From the IMG/VR virus record IMGVR_UViG_3300045953_000380, positions 1 to 32,692 of that record: a stretch of DNA of 32,692 nucleotides; one strand, 5' to 3'. The stretch is from a virus. The notes beneath the pieces were generated by a model. The model made no database searches. It was not told where the DNA came from and saw nothing but the letters and a program-made list of their open reading frames with translations. Positions 24,765-31,141 of this stretch are shown here, piece by piece. Numbering within the stretch: position 1 is the first letter of the stretch; each line of letters starts with the position of its first letter. A program made the position numbers and the translations under genes.

Positions 24765-25582
24765 ACGCCCACCTCGCGACGGACCGAACCCCAGGTGAAG
24801 CCAACCTGAATGCCGTCGCCTTGGCGCAGGCGGTCCAGCGCACGCTCGCCGATGAAGGCGGTCAGCTGTTCGATGGTCAGATTGCTGACGAGAACGGTCG
24901 GCAGCACCAGCTGGTACCGACGATCGATCACCTCGTGCATGAGGCTCCGCTCGTACTCGGTGCCGGCCTGGGCGCCGACCTCGTCGATCACCAACAGGTC
25001 GAAGCTGGCCAGTTCGTCGATCACGTCGCGGTCGGTGTACTGGGCACCCTTGCGCATTACGCCCTTGGCCACGCGAACGATCTCGGCGGCGGAGGTGATC
25101 ACGGCACGGGCGCCATGCTCGCGAATCACGTGCTGGACAACGCCGCTGGCCAGGTGAGTCTTACCGGTGCCGATGTTGCCCACCAGCAGGGCGGCGCGGC
25201 CGGCACGGTAGTGGTCGGGGAAGTTCTCGGCGTAGCCGCGGCACTTCACCAGCGCCTTGACCATCGCGGCATTCCCGTCGGGGATTTGGAATGCATCCAG
25301 CGTGCTGTCGCGGAAGCGCGGGGTGATGCCAGATCCCACCAGCAACTCGTTCAGCTTGCGCTTGGCCGCCAGCGCCTTGGCGGCCTGGTGCTTCTCGCTA
25401 GCCGCCGGCTCACAGCGCAAGGCGTGGAAATAGCAGGCCGGGCAGCCCTGGGGATCGAGGCCACCGCCAAACTGTTCCACCAGAGTCTCGGTATACGGAC
25501 CGCAGCAGGGGCAACTCGCACGGCCTTCTTCGCCCTGGCGCCGCTCCGGTGCGCGGCTGAAGTTAAAAATCGGATCTGCCAT
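24761..25582 (-). CDS. DnaC-like helicase loader (AAA+ ATPase)
   Basis: The ATG at 25582 has AGGAG six bases upstream and gives 273 residues; the in-frame ATG at 25606 lacks such support. A Cys-rich N-terminus (Cys24, 26, 27 and Cys47, Cys50) could bind zinc. The AAA+ core has Walker A G-N-I-G-T-G-K-T-H at 135-143 and Walker B L-L-V-I-D-E-V-G at 197-204, with S-N-L as sensor I near 233-235. It loads the DnaB-like helicase on DNA at the origin, together with the O-like initiator upstream. Confidence 0.92.
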   Translation of the reverse strand: MADPIFNFSRAPERRQGEEGRASCPCCGPYTETLVEQFGGGLDPQGCPACYFHALRCEPAASEKHQAAKALAAKRKLNELLVGSGITPRFRDSTLDAFQIPDGNAAMVKALVKCRGYAENFPDHYRAGRAALLVGNIGTGKTHLASGVVQHVIREHGARAVITSAAEIVRVAKGVMRKGAQYTDRDVIDELASFDLLVIDEVGAQAGTEYERSLMHEVIDRRYQLVLPTVLVSNLTIEQLTAFIGERALDRLRQGDGIQVGFTWGSVRREVGV

Positions 25583-26414
25583 CTTGGCGCTCCTGGTACA
25601 TGTCATCGGTATGGATCGGGAGGTTGGTGAAGTTCGAAGGACCTCCTGGCGGCGCGCTGGGCTGTGGCCCGAGGAAGGCCTTCCAGTGCTCGCCCTTTCC
25701 GAGGAAGGTCGCCGGCAGCTTCACGAACTCCGTACCGACCTTGCCCTTGGCGATCTGGTCCTGCCGGTAGTGGGTCGCCGCCGTGATCAGGTCCTGGGCG
25801 GAAACGCCCTGCTTGAGGCGAGCCTTCCAGGACTTCCAGGCATCGGGCTTGGAGGCCGAGCGATCGCGCTTCGGATACTCGCGCCAGAAGTCCTCGAACT
25901 CGGCCGAGTAGGGCGAGGAGACCTTCTTGCCCGGCGCGGCAGCGCCAGCCCCCTCTGGGGGTTGGGGGGTATTGGAATCAGGTATCAGAGAATCAGGAAT
26001 CAGAAGATCAGACCGAAGCGCTTCTTCCCTTGGTTGGAAGCCCTGCTTGCCTTGAGCGGAAGAGCTTCCGCTATAGGCGTCATCAGCTTGTTCCATCGGC
26101 GGAACATCGCTTGCAGCCTCGTTATAGTGGGGCCTTTGATGCTTGGCGAAGCCAGTGATCTGGATGAACCGGTCGCCCTCGACTTCGTACCGAACGAGGA
26201 AGCCCTTTCCACCAAGGTTAGAAAGCATTGCATCCACATCCGCAACGTCGTACGGAAGCGCTTCTGCCTTTATCCGTTTCGGACGGTCCTCCAGGCGGCC
26301 CTCACGGTCGGCAAGCATCCACAAGTAGATGAACAGCAGGCGCTCCAGCGGCAGCAGCTCCGCCAGGTGCTCGTTGGCCATGATTCCGGGCTTGATGTTG
26401 CGTGCGCGGGCCAT
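25563..26414 (-). CDS. Replication initiator, lambda O / DnaT-like
   Basis: The protein has 283 residues. The N-terminal ~95 residues form a winged-helix-like domain (L-P-L-E-R-L-L-F-I-Y-L-W-M-L-A-D-R-E-G-R-L-E-D). A low-complexity, Ser/Gly/Pro-rich linker at ~110-165 carries two L-I-P-D-S repeats. The C-terminal domain has F-E-D-F-W-R-E-Y-P-K-R-D-R, typical of phage replication proteins that work with DnaC. It should bind the origin and recruit the loader; the origin-like repeats lie inside its own gene, as in lambda. Confidence 0.82.
   Translation of the reverse strand: MARARNIKPGIMANEHLAELLPLERLLFIYLWMLADREGRLEDRPKRIKAEALPYDVADVDAMLSNLGGKGFLVRYEVEGDRFIQITGFAKHQRPHYNEAASDVPPMEQADDAYSGSSSAQGKQGFQPREEALRSDLLIPDSLIPDSNTPQPPEGAGAAAPGKKVSSPYSAEFEDFWREYPKRDRSASKPDAWKSWKARLKQGVSAQDLITAATHYRQDQIAKGKVGTEFVKLPATFLGKGEHWKAFLGPQPSAPPGGPSNFTNLPIHTDDMYQERQDGRSDF
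25974..26072 (-). repeat. Origin-like iterons and palindromes inside the initiator gene
   Basis: Minus-strand reading shows two 15-bp direct repeats built from CTGATTCC (about 25976-26005), with further CTGAT copies to 26011, in a locally AT-rich stretch. Next comes the palindrome GAAGCGCTTC (26015-26024), which recurs at 26255-26264 in the same gene, and an 18-bp inverted repeat AGCGGAAG-AG-CTTCCGCT at 26055-26072. A G-rich run lies just to the left (25957-25969). These features match an origin within the gene for the linker of an O-like protein. Confidence 0.5.
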
Positions 26415-26656
26415 CAGATATTCAACTCCTCGGTAACGCGCCGGATGAACTGGTCGTAGGTCTCAGCCATGGTGATGCCCTGCCCTTCGAGGGCTTCGCG
26501 GTACGCCTTGGCAGACCCGTACAGCACCCAGCGCTCGCGCTCTGGCAGGTCTCGGAATTGGTTGTAGGAGGGCCAGGGCCCGGCGATCACCGGGAGCCCG
26601 GGGCCGCAGGACCCGGGCGAGCCCGGGGTGGTCGGCGCGGTGCGGTGGCGGGTCAT
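26414..26656 (-). CDS. Small protein of unknown function
   Basis: The product has 80 residues. The ATG at 26656 overlaps the stop of the BRO gene (ATGA) and its own stop overlaps the initiator start (TGATG). The N-terminal ~30 residues are Pro/Gly-rich and unstructured. The rest is helical (F-R-D-L-P-E-R-E-R-W-V-L-Y-G-S-A-K-A-Y-R-E-A-L-E). No family recognised. Confidence 0.6.
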   Translation of the reverse strand: MTRHRTAPTTPGSPGSCGPGLPVIAGPWPSYNQFRDLPERERWVLYGSAKAYREALEGQGITMAETYDQFIRRVTEELNI

Positions 26657-27453
26657 TCCTCCACCTCCCCGGCTGGTTCGCCGCGCATCTGGAAACGCTC
26701 CTGGCCGCCCTGGAAGTCAGGGTGGGTGGCGCGGAACCGGGTCACGAAGGTGCAGCCCTGGGCGAACCGCTCGAACACCCTGCTGATCTCGGCCTTCGAC
26801 CAGACCGCGAATGGCCGCGCGTTCAGCTCCTCGTGCTTGCTCCGCACCATGGCGAAGGGCCGTGGGCTATGCGGCATCTCGCGCACCACCGCGTCGATCA
26901 CCCGCGGCGGGAGGCCGTACTGCTTGCCGATGCGGTGACGGATGGCGGTGATGCTCTCCATCCCGTTCGGGATCGAGTCGAGCAGGGGGTGGGCCCGATC
27001 CATGTCGCTGACGGTCTCGACCAAGGCGGCCACCTGCTGCTCGGTGTGCTGCTGGCGGCGCTCCAGTTCGACAGTAAGCTGAACGCTGGCCAGCAGTTGC
27101 TCGGCGGGCGTCATAGGCCTGCTGTAGGAACCGGTTCGGCGGATGCTGGGCAGCACCTCGCCAGTCACCCAACGCTTAAACGGCTTGGCCTCTGGCTTGC
27201 TGCTGCCGAGGATCGACGAGTACAGACCCGACTCGTTGATGATCGTCACGCCACGGCCTCCGGTCGCAGTACCCAAACCGGCGATTTGCCGGTTTGACTT
27301 CTCGTCATCGTCGAGGCGCTTTGTCATCTCGTAGGCGTCGGAGTAGCCGAGGATATCGGCCACCTCCATTGCGATGAACCAAGGCTCGCCGTGCTCGTCG
27401 ACCAGCACCTGCAGGCGTTGCCCATTGAAGTCGTAGGGGATGATATTGGTCAT
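26653..27453 (-). CDS. BRO-domain protein, possible antirepressor
   Basis: The protein has 266 residues. The N-terminal BRO domain (about 1-115) has E-P-W-F-I-A-M-E-V-A-D-I-L-G-Y, a conserved R-L-D-D-D-E-K, V-T-I-I-N-E-S-G-L-Y-S-S-I-L-G-S-S and K-P-F-K-R-W-V-T-G-E-V-L-P-S-I-R-R-T-G-S-Y. A helical linker and a C-terminal domain (I-T-A-I-R-H-R-I-G, K-A-E-I-S-R-V-F-E-R-F) follow. BRO proteins of this layout include phage antirepressors, which bind and inactivate repressors. It is expressed early, so an effect on the cI-like repressor is possible. Confidence 0.85.
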   Translation of the reverse strand: MTNIIPYDFNGQRLQVLVDEHGEPWFIAMEVADILGYSDAYEMTKRLDDDEKSNRQIAGLGTATGGRGVTIINESGLYSSILGSSKPEAKPFKRWVTGEVLPSIRRTGSYSRPMTPAEQLLASVQLTVELERRQQHTEQQVAALVETVSDMDRAHPLLDSIPNGMESITAIRHRIGKQYGLPPRVIDAVVREMPHSPRPFAMVRSKHEELNARPFAVWSKAEISRVFERFAQGCTFVTRFRATHPDFQGGQERFQMRGEPAGEVEE

Positions 27454-27456
27454 GGC

Positions 27457-27816
27457 TCAGTGCACCCCGTGGACTTTGACGTTGTTCGGCTTGATGCCGA
27501 GCTCTTCGGCGGCACGCTTGGCTTCCTCGTGATCAATTCCCAAGCGGTTGGCCAGTCCCTCCAGCGCGTAAACGGGCTCCCCATCGTCCGTGTAGCCATC
27601 TGGAACAGAAGGCATCAGCCCCATCTCCACGGCCATGTCGTGCATCTCTTGGCGGAACGACTCGGGGGCAGCGTCATACATGCGCTGGAATGCGTCTGCG
27701 GCCTCTGGTGTCTGCGCCAGGCCGGCTTCAGACAGTCGGGAGTAGAGGCGGCCGGCAGCCAGAAACTCAGGGGTCACCTGCTCGGTTGTGTTGCGCTTGC
27801 TCTTCAGGTCGCTCAT
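27457..27816 (-). CDS. Hypothetical early protein
   Basis: The product has 119 residues, starting at 27816 where the ATG overlaps the previous stop (ATGA). It is acidic and helical with M-Y-D-A-A-P-E-S-F-R-Q-E-M-H-D-M-A, then a short acidic loop D-D-G-E-P-V-Y and a helix-turn-helix-like C-terminal stretch (A-L-E-G-L-A-N-R-L-G-I-D-H-E-E-A-K-R). It ends three bases before the BRO gene. No family recognised; DNA binding is conceivable. Confidence 0.65.
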   Translation of the reverse strand: MSDLKSKRNTTEQVTPEFLAAGRLYSRLSEAGLAQTPEAADAFQRMYDAAPESFRQEMHDMAVEMGLMPSVPDGYTDDGEPVYALEGLANRLGIDHEEAKRAAEELGIKPNNVKVHGVH

Positions 27817-28067
27817 TTCAATGCCTCCTCAACAGCCTTCAGGCGGCTCTCCAGCGACTCGCGCTCGCAGTCGAGCTGGTTGTGCCAGTCGTCGGCGTTG
27901 TAGATCGCCAGGTCGGCCAAGGTCGCGTAGTGCTCCAGCTTCGGGTCGGCCAACAGCCGATCCTTCAGGACGTGCAAGGTCCCCCGCAGCCATTTCACGT
28001 GCGACATGGCGCAATGGATCTGGAACGTGGACTCCTCGGCGATCTGTTGCAGTTCGGGCTTGCTCAT
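27813..28067 (-). CDS. Hypothetical early protein
   Basis: The product has 84 residues. Four-base overlaps join it to both neighbours. It is nearly all helical with E-S-T-F-Q-I-H-C-A-M-S-H-V-K-W-L-R-G-T-L and an acidic C-terminal coiled-coil (R-E-S-L-E-S-R-L-K-A-V-E-E-A-L-K). No family recognised. Confidence 0.65.
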   Translation of the reverse strand: MSKPELQQIAEESTFQIHCAMSHVKWLRGTLHVLKDRLLADPKLEHYATLADLAIYNADDWHNQLDCERESLESRLKAVEEALK

Positions 28068-28318
28068 CGCGGCACCTCCACCAGGTCGGCGAGACTGCAG
28101 AAATCATCGAAACTCGCGCGCGAAAGGTGGACCAGGGCATCCATCAGGGCACCTTCGCGGTACTGGTTGAGATACGGGCCAGGGGTGCCTTCGCGGAGGG
28201 CAGCGTTGTCCTGAACGATCTCGGCGATCACCTGGGTGGTGTGAAGGCGGGCCTCAAGGCGATCGGCCAACTCCTTGATCCGGCGCTGTTCGTGGGTAAG
28301 GTTGCTGGCCATGCTCAT
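28064..28318 (-). CDS. Hypothetical early protein
   Basis: The product has 84 residues, overlapping both neighbours by ATGA. It is helical with R-I-K-E-L-A-D-R-L-E-A-R-L-H and a second helix around A-L-M-D-A-L-V-H-L-S-R-A-S. No conserved catalytic pattern is visible. No family recognised. Confidence 0.6.
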   Translation of the reverse strand: MSMASNLTHEQRRIKELADRLEARLHTTQVIAEIVQDNAALREGTPGPYLNQYREGALMDALVHLSRASFDDFCSLADLVEVPR

Positions 28319-28587
28319 GCGAAGCCCCCCTTCATCAGCCCAGACGAGCAGGCATCAACCATGGCCTTCGCCAGGCTGACCTCATTCTCGATCAGGAACA
28401 GGGTGTTCTGAGAAACGCCGTCATCCCCCTCGGAGGACTCGCGCAGAAACTCCTTCAGGATCGCCATCCGATAGGAGCAGTGCTCCAGCAGAGCCTGAAC
28501 CGGAACACCGGGAAGGACGGCCACGGCGTACACCTCGCCGCCGTCTACGCTTTCGAACGGCTCCTGGGAAGTGACAGGGCAATTCAT
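28315..28587 (-). CDS. DUF3077-like small protein
   Basis: The ATG at 28587 overlaps the previous stop (ATGA) and gives 90 residues. The central part V-L-P-G-V-P-V-Q-A-L-L-E-H-C-S-Y-R-M-A-I and the following helix resemble the DUF3077 pattern common in Pseudomonas, where a Gly-Val-Pro turn precedes A-L-x-x-x-S. The helix E-N-E-V-S-L-A-K-A-M-V-D-A completes it. The role of DUF3077 proteins is not known. It forms a pair with the next gene, of similar layout. Confidence 0.55.
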   Translation of the reverse strand: MNCPVTSQEPFESVDGGEVYAVAVLPGVPVQALLEHCSYRMAILKEFLRESSEGDDGVSQNTLFLIENEVSLAKAMVDACSSGLMKGGFA

Positions 28588-28904
28588 TGGGCACCCCCTT
28601 CTTGAGGCAACCCGCGCGCCACGGACTGGACCAGTGCGGCGCACATCCCGCCGAGGAAACCGACGGCAGCAATTTCATCGATGCAGGCGACGGCATCACT
28701 TTCGTTGATCTGGTCGTACAGTCGTTTCGAGATCAACTCCACCCCGTTCGCCAGCTTGCGAGCCAGGGCCAAGGCCTCTTCAGCTGGGTGGTCGGCGTTG
28801 ATAGTGATCAAGAAGGTGTCGCACCAAGTACCGCCACAGTTCATGGCGGTGGTCTTCAGCTGTTGCGCCTCCGACGGCGCGGTGATAACTTGCGGTCGTG
28901 ACAT
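28584..28904 (-). CDS. First gene of the early operon after cro, DUF3077-like
   Basis: The ATG at 28904 (AGGAGA seven bases upstream) gives 106 residues. It has a strand F-L-I-T-I-N-A-D-H-P-A-E-E-A-L-A-L-A-R-K-L, then helices A-I-D... type with A-C-I-D-E-I-A-A-V-G-F-L-G-G-M. The arrangement (strand, turn, EEAL helix) is like the neighbour at 28315-28587, so the two may be diverged paralogues. No known function. Confidence 0.6.
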   Translation of the reverse strand: MSRPQVITAPSEAQQLKTTAMNCGGTWCDTFLITINADHPAEEALALARKLANGVELISKRLYDQINESDAVACIDEIAAVGFLGGMCAALVQSVARGLPQEGGAQ

Positions 28905-28935
28905 TGCCTCGTCTCCTAAAGGCGATGTGAAGTGC

Positions 28936-28990
28936 TCCACCCCTGCCAGGGTGGATGTCTAAAGAAGCCCGCCTGCCAGCGGGCTTTTTT
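28936..28990. terminator. Two tandem hairpins sharing the loop CTGCCA
   Basis: TCCACCC-CTGCCA-GGGTGGA (28936-28955) and AAGCCCGC-CTGCCA-GCGGGCTT (28965-28986) are perfect stems of 7 and 8 bp with identical six-base loops. The second is followed on the plus strand by T6 and on the minus strand by TTCTTT, so it can work as a terminator in both directions. In the leftward transcript both lie in the leader of the early operon, after cro. Confidence 0.75.
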
Positions 28991-29351
28991 GTGGCCGCAG
29001 AACAGGGGCATTCCCCATCTTCCACAGGTCCACAGATATGCAACCCCCTGGGATCAGGGCGGTTCGGGTTGAGGAGCGCGTACGCGCGTATCAGACTTTT
29101 TCAAAGTGCAACCCCTGTATTTCTCGACCGACTTTCCCGCCGGCGGGCTGCTCCAGCCCTTTGTCTTAATAGTGTCCAGCCAGTGCCCTTTTTTGCGAGC
29201 GTTGGCCGGATGACCGAAAAAACGGCCACATCTCTCTAATGCCGGTTCAAGGTCCCCGATGCCGGTAAAACCTTACGCATGCGGAAACTTTGCAGTGGCG
29301 CGACTGCTCGATGGTCTGCGCCGATTGGTACTGGATAACCGAACAGCATGT
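28991..29351. other. Noncoding leader between cro and the early operon
   Basis: No credible gene is seen on either strand; the plus-strand frames have no ribosome site and unconvincing composition. The stretch holds the overlapping palindromes GCGCGTACGCGC (29076-29087) and TACGCGCGTA (29081-29090), the palindrome CCCGCCGGCGGG (29136-29147), a stem GGGCTG-CTC-CAGCCC with TTTGTCTT after it on the plus strand (29145-29159), and two direct copies of ATGCCGGT exactly 20 bp apart (29239, 29259). This looks like an attenuation or antitermination leader. Confidence 0.5.
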
Positions 29352-29582
29352 TCAACTCACTGCTCCGCTCTTCCGAGGGTCGGTATCGTCTGCTTCACGG
29401 TCGACAGGAATTGCGCCAGCTTCTGGGTCTGCCTGGAGTTCCCCTTGAGACAACCGCTCAAGTTGGAGCTGCCGAAGGGGGGGGATCTCTTCCCACCGGT
29501 GAACTGCCTGGTAGGAGATGTGGAGCGCAGCTGCAATTGCGGCCGTGGATTTGAAATAGGCCAGTGCTTGGGTCTTGGTCAT
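29352..29582 (-). CDS. cro: Cro-like transcriptional regulator
   Basis: The ATG at 29582 (GAGG eight bases upstream) gives 76 residues; the ATG at 29606 is upstream of it in the promoter-proximal region. Residues 1-50 form a short HTH of the Cro/YdaS type: T-K-T-Q-A-L-A-Y-F, then S-T-A-A-I-A-A-A-L-H-I-S-Y-Q-A-V-H-R-W-E, where recognition helix and W-E-x-I-P-x-x-R are typical. The tail is acidic. It is divergent from the repressor gene and first in the leftward early transcript, the classical position of cro. Confidence 0.88.
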   Translation of the reverse strand: MTKTQALAYFKSTAAIAAALHISYQAVHRWEEIPPLRQLQLERLSQGELQADPEAGAIPVDREADDTDPRKSGAVS

Positions 29583-29670
29583 GCCGGAGTCCTCGAAACT
29601 CCGCAAAAGTTAAAGACAGGTTCAATTCAAAGTCAACCAAACTTTTCAACCAATTCTTTAAGCTGATGCC
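29583..29670. promoter_or_regulatory. cI/cro operator with divergent promoters
   Basis: The leftward promoter has -35 TTGACT (29631-29636) and -10 TTAACT (29608-29613) with 17 bp spacing, reading the minus strand. Direct repeats TCAACCAA occur at 29633-29640 and 29646-29653 (13 bp apart), and an imperfect palindrome GGTTCAATTCAAAGTCAACC covers 29619-29638. These probably bind the repressor and Cro. The rightward promoter is weak: a possible -10 TTTAAG (29657-29662) lies so close to the start codon that the repressor message may be leaderless. Confidence 0.7.
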
Positions 29671-30399
29671 ATGACCGAGACAACCGTGATTGAGCGAATC
29701 CAGCGACTGCTACGTGCGCGCGGCGTCGCCCCCAGAAGCATCAAGCCAACCCTGGCAAGGGTTTGCGGCGTCAGCTACCAAGCCGTGAGCCAGTGGTTTT
29801 CAGGCAACACTGCCAATATTCGCACCGAGCACCTGATCGCCATCGCAGATCACTTCGATGAGACCCTCGATTGGCTTCTGCTGGGCGGAGACACCGAGCC
29901 CAGATTCGAGTTTGCGCGCAAAGAGTCGGAGCTCCATGACCTGGTTATCGGGAAGGAGGAGGCGAGGCCTCGCCCTCAACCACTGCCAGGTACTTGGCGT
30001 GGGCCGCCAGTAATGGGCTCAGCCAGACCTGACCGCGATGGTTTCTTTGAGCTCGATGCGGCCTTGGCGATCGAGCCGGAGGGGTATCTCAATGTCGCCA
30101 CGACTGAGTCGAACTCTTACGGCCTGAGGGTCATTGGCAACAGCCTTGCCCCGCGAATCCGCAATAACGAATTTCTGCTCATCGAACCCAGCAGAAAATG
30201 CTTGGCAGGCGACGAAGTGCTTGTGAGGAGCCCAGGCGGTCGGGCAATGATCGCTGAGTTCATTTATCTCCGGGATGATCAGTACCGCTTCGACAGCGTC
30301 AATGCGGACTGCCCTGCCATTTTCCTGAGCAAGGAAGAAGTCGAGTCTGTCGAGTACATAGGCGCCATCGTAAAAAGCTCGCTTTTCTACCCGGCCTAG
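29671..30399 (+). CDS. cI-like repressor with S24/LexA-type C-domain
   Basis: The protein has 242 residues. The HTH domain covers ~5-70 (V-C-G-V-S-Y-Q-A-V-S-Q-W-F-S-G as recognition helix). A Pro/Arg linker follows. The C-terminal domain from ~138 has G-N-S-L-A-P-R-I with the presumed catalytic Ser158. Where the family has its catalytic Lys (V-K-E/R-L after the Gly-rich turn), this protein reads M-I-A-E-F, with Ala195. No obvious Ala-Gly or Cys-Gly cleavage site is seen in the linker. It should keep the lysogenic state, but self-cleavage is doubtful. No strong ribosome site precedes the ATG. Confidence 0.9.
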   Translation: MTETTVIERIQRLLRARGVAPRSIKPTLARVCGVSYQAVSQWFSGNTANIRTEHLIAIADHFDETLDWLLLGGDTEPRFEFARKESELHDLVIGKEEARPRPQPLPGTWRGPPVMGSARPDRDGFFELDAALAIEPEGYLNVATTESNSYGLRVIGNSLAPRIRNNEFLLIEPSRKCLAGDEVLVRSPGGRAMIAEFIYLRDDQYRFDSVNADCPAIFLSKEEVESVEYIGAIVKSSLFYPA

Positions 30400-30421
30400 C
30401 CCGGCCCTTATCCGCCGAACT

Positions 30422-30447
30422 GAAGCCCGCCATGTGCGGGCTTCTTT
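30422..30447 (+). terminator. Intrinsic terminator of the repressor gene
   Basis: GAAGCCCGC, a five-base loop, GCGGGCTTC (30422-30444) form a perfect 9-bp stem followed by TTTGTT, 23 bases after the repressor stop. Confidence 0.9.
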
Positions 30448-30450
30448 GTT

Positions 30451-30521
30451 CAAGCAAAATTTAAAAATTTGCTTGACCGGTAAATTCAACTTTGCTTTCA
30501 TTTTACTCAACGAAAGTTGAA
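30451..30521 (+). promoter_or_regulatory. Rightward promoter with two operator-like palindromes
   Basis: -35 TTGACC (30473-30478) and -10 TTTCAT (30496-30501) are 17 bp apart. A 25-base near-perfect palindrome with arms CAAGCAAA/TTTGCTTG (30451-30475) overlaps the -35. A 9-bp inverted repeat TTCAACTTT (30485-30493) and AAAGTTGAA (30513-30521) flanks the -10. The GTTGAAA core also occurs in the cI/cro operator, so the repressor may control both. Confidence 0.72.
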
Positions 30522-30534
30522 ACGGTGAAGGCAA

Positions 30535-30906
30535 ATGGACTCGATCACTTCGAATGGCTGGACAGGACACCTCGGCATGGGTTTGGCCGAGCGTGAACTG
30601 GAGTGCGTCCTCCGTATCGCAGCAGGCAAATCCAGCAAGGAAATCGCTCGCGATTTCGGCATCAGCGCCGGGAGCGTCGATAAGCGCGTGCTTTCTGCCT
30701 CGACGAAGCTAGGTGTCATCAAGCGCGCTGCCCTGGTAGGCGAAGCTCTCCGTCGCGGCCTGATCGCTCCAGCCTGCGTTGCCCTGCTGGCAATCCTGCT
30801 GGTCGGCCAGCACCAGCAAGCGACCATGACTCGCCGCCCCGAAGGTCCGCGCCGAATCGAAATGCGTGTTGCCTCCCGTCGCGTTGAACGTGACCTGGTG
30901 GCGTGA
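30535..30906 (+). CDS. LuxR-type HTH protein with a C-terminal membrane segment
   Basis: The protein has 123 residues, with a GAAGG site near the ATG. Residues 18-75 form a LuxR/GerE-type HTH: L-A-E-R-E-L-E-C-V-L, G-K-S-S-K-E-I-A-R-D-F-G-I-S and V-D-K-R-V-L-S-A-S-T-K-L-G-V. No sensor or receiver domain precedes it. Residues 76-91 (L-I-A-P-A-C-V-A-L-L-A-I-L-L-V-G) form one membrane helix followed by a very basic tail. A DNA-binding protein anchored to the inner membrane is implied. It opens the rightward operon. Confidence 0.8.
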   Translation: MDSITSNGWTGHLGMGLAERELECVLRIAAGKSSKEIARDFGISAGSVDKRVLSASTKLGVIKRAALVGEALRRGLIAPACVALLAILLVGQHQQATMTRRPEGPRRIEMRVASRRVERDLVA

Positions 30907-30907
30907 C

Positions 30908-31141
30908 ATGGCCTGGGACCGCAATGACCCCATCAACATCCTGGCGCTCCAGCTCAACGAGGAGCTTCGCGCGGCTGGCGACTTCTGTCATGGCTACAAC
31001 GGCCCGGCGCAGCGCGCGTTCTCCCACTACATCCAGGGCCTGAACAAGCCTATCGCCGAGTTGACCGTCCGCGAATTGCAGGCAGCGGCCGCCTTCGCCG
31101 ATGCCGAGCTGAACGACCTCAAATCCCGAGGGCTCATCTGA
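30908..31141 (+). CDS. Small soluble protein of unknown function
   Basis: The ATG at 30908 gives 77 residues, one base after the previous stop; GGTGG lies six bases upstream. It is helical: D-P-I-N-I-L-A-L-Q-L-N-E-E-L-R-A-A-G, then Q-R-A-F-S-H-Y-I-Q-G-L and an Ala-rich helix R-E-L-Q-A-A-A-A-F-A-D-A-E-L. No family recognised. Its stop overlaps the next start as TGATG. Confidence 0.65.
   Translation: MAWDRNDPINILALQLNEELRAAGDFCHGYNGPAQRAFSHYIQGLNKPIAELTVRELQAAAAFADAELNDLKSRGLI

Noticed and set aside
29145-29203. A lambda-type nut site (boxA-like CGCTC and a GGGCTG/CAGCCC stem)
   Set aside because: boxA match is poor and the gap to the stem is about 40 bases, far more than in known nut sites.
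28955-29239. 94-residue plus-strand frame in the early leader
   Set aside because: It begins inside a terminator hairpin, has no ribosome site, and its composition is like that of noncoding DNA.
29259-29666. 135-residue plus-strand frame across cro and the operator
   Set aside because: It lies opposite the cro HTH gene and crosses its promoter; no ribosome site and no recognisable domain.
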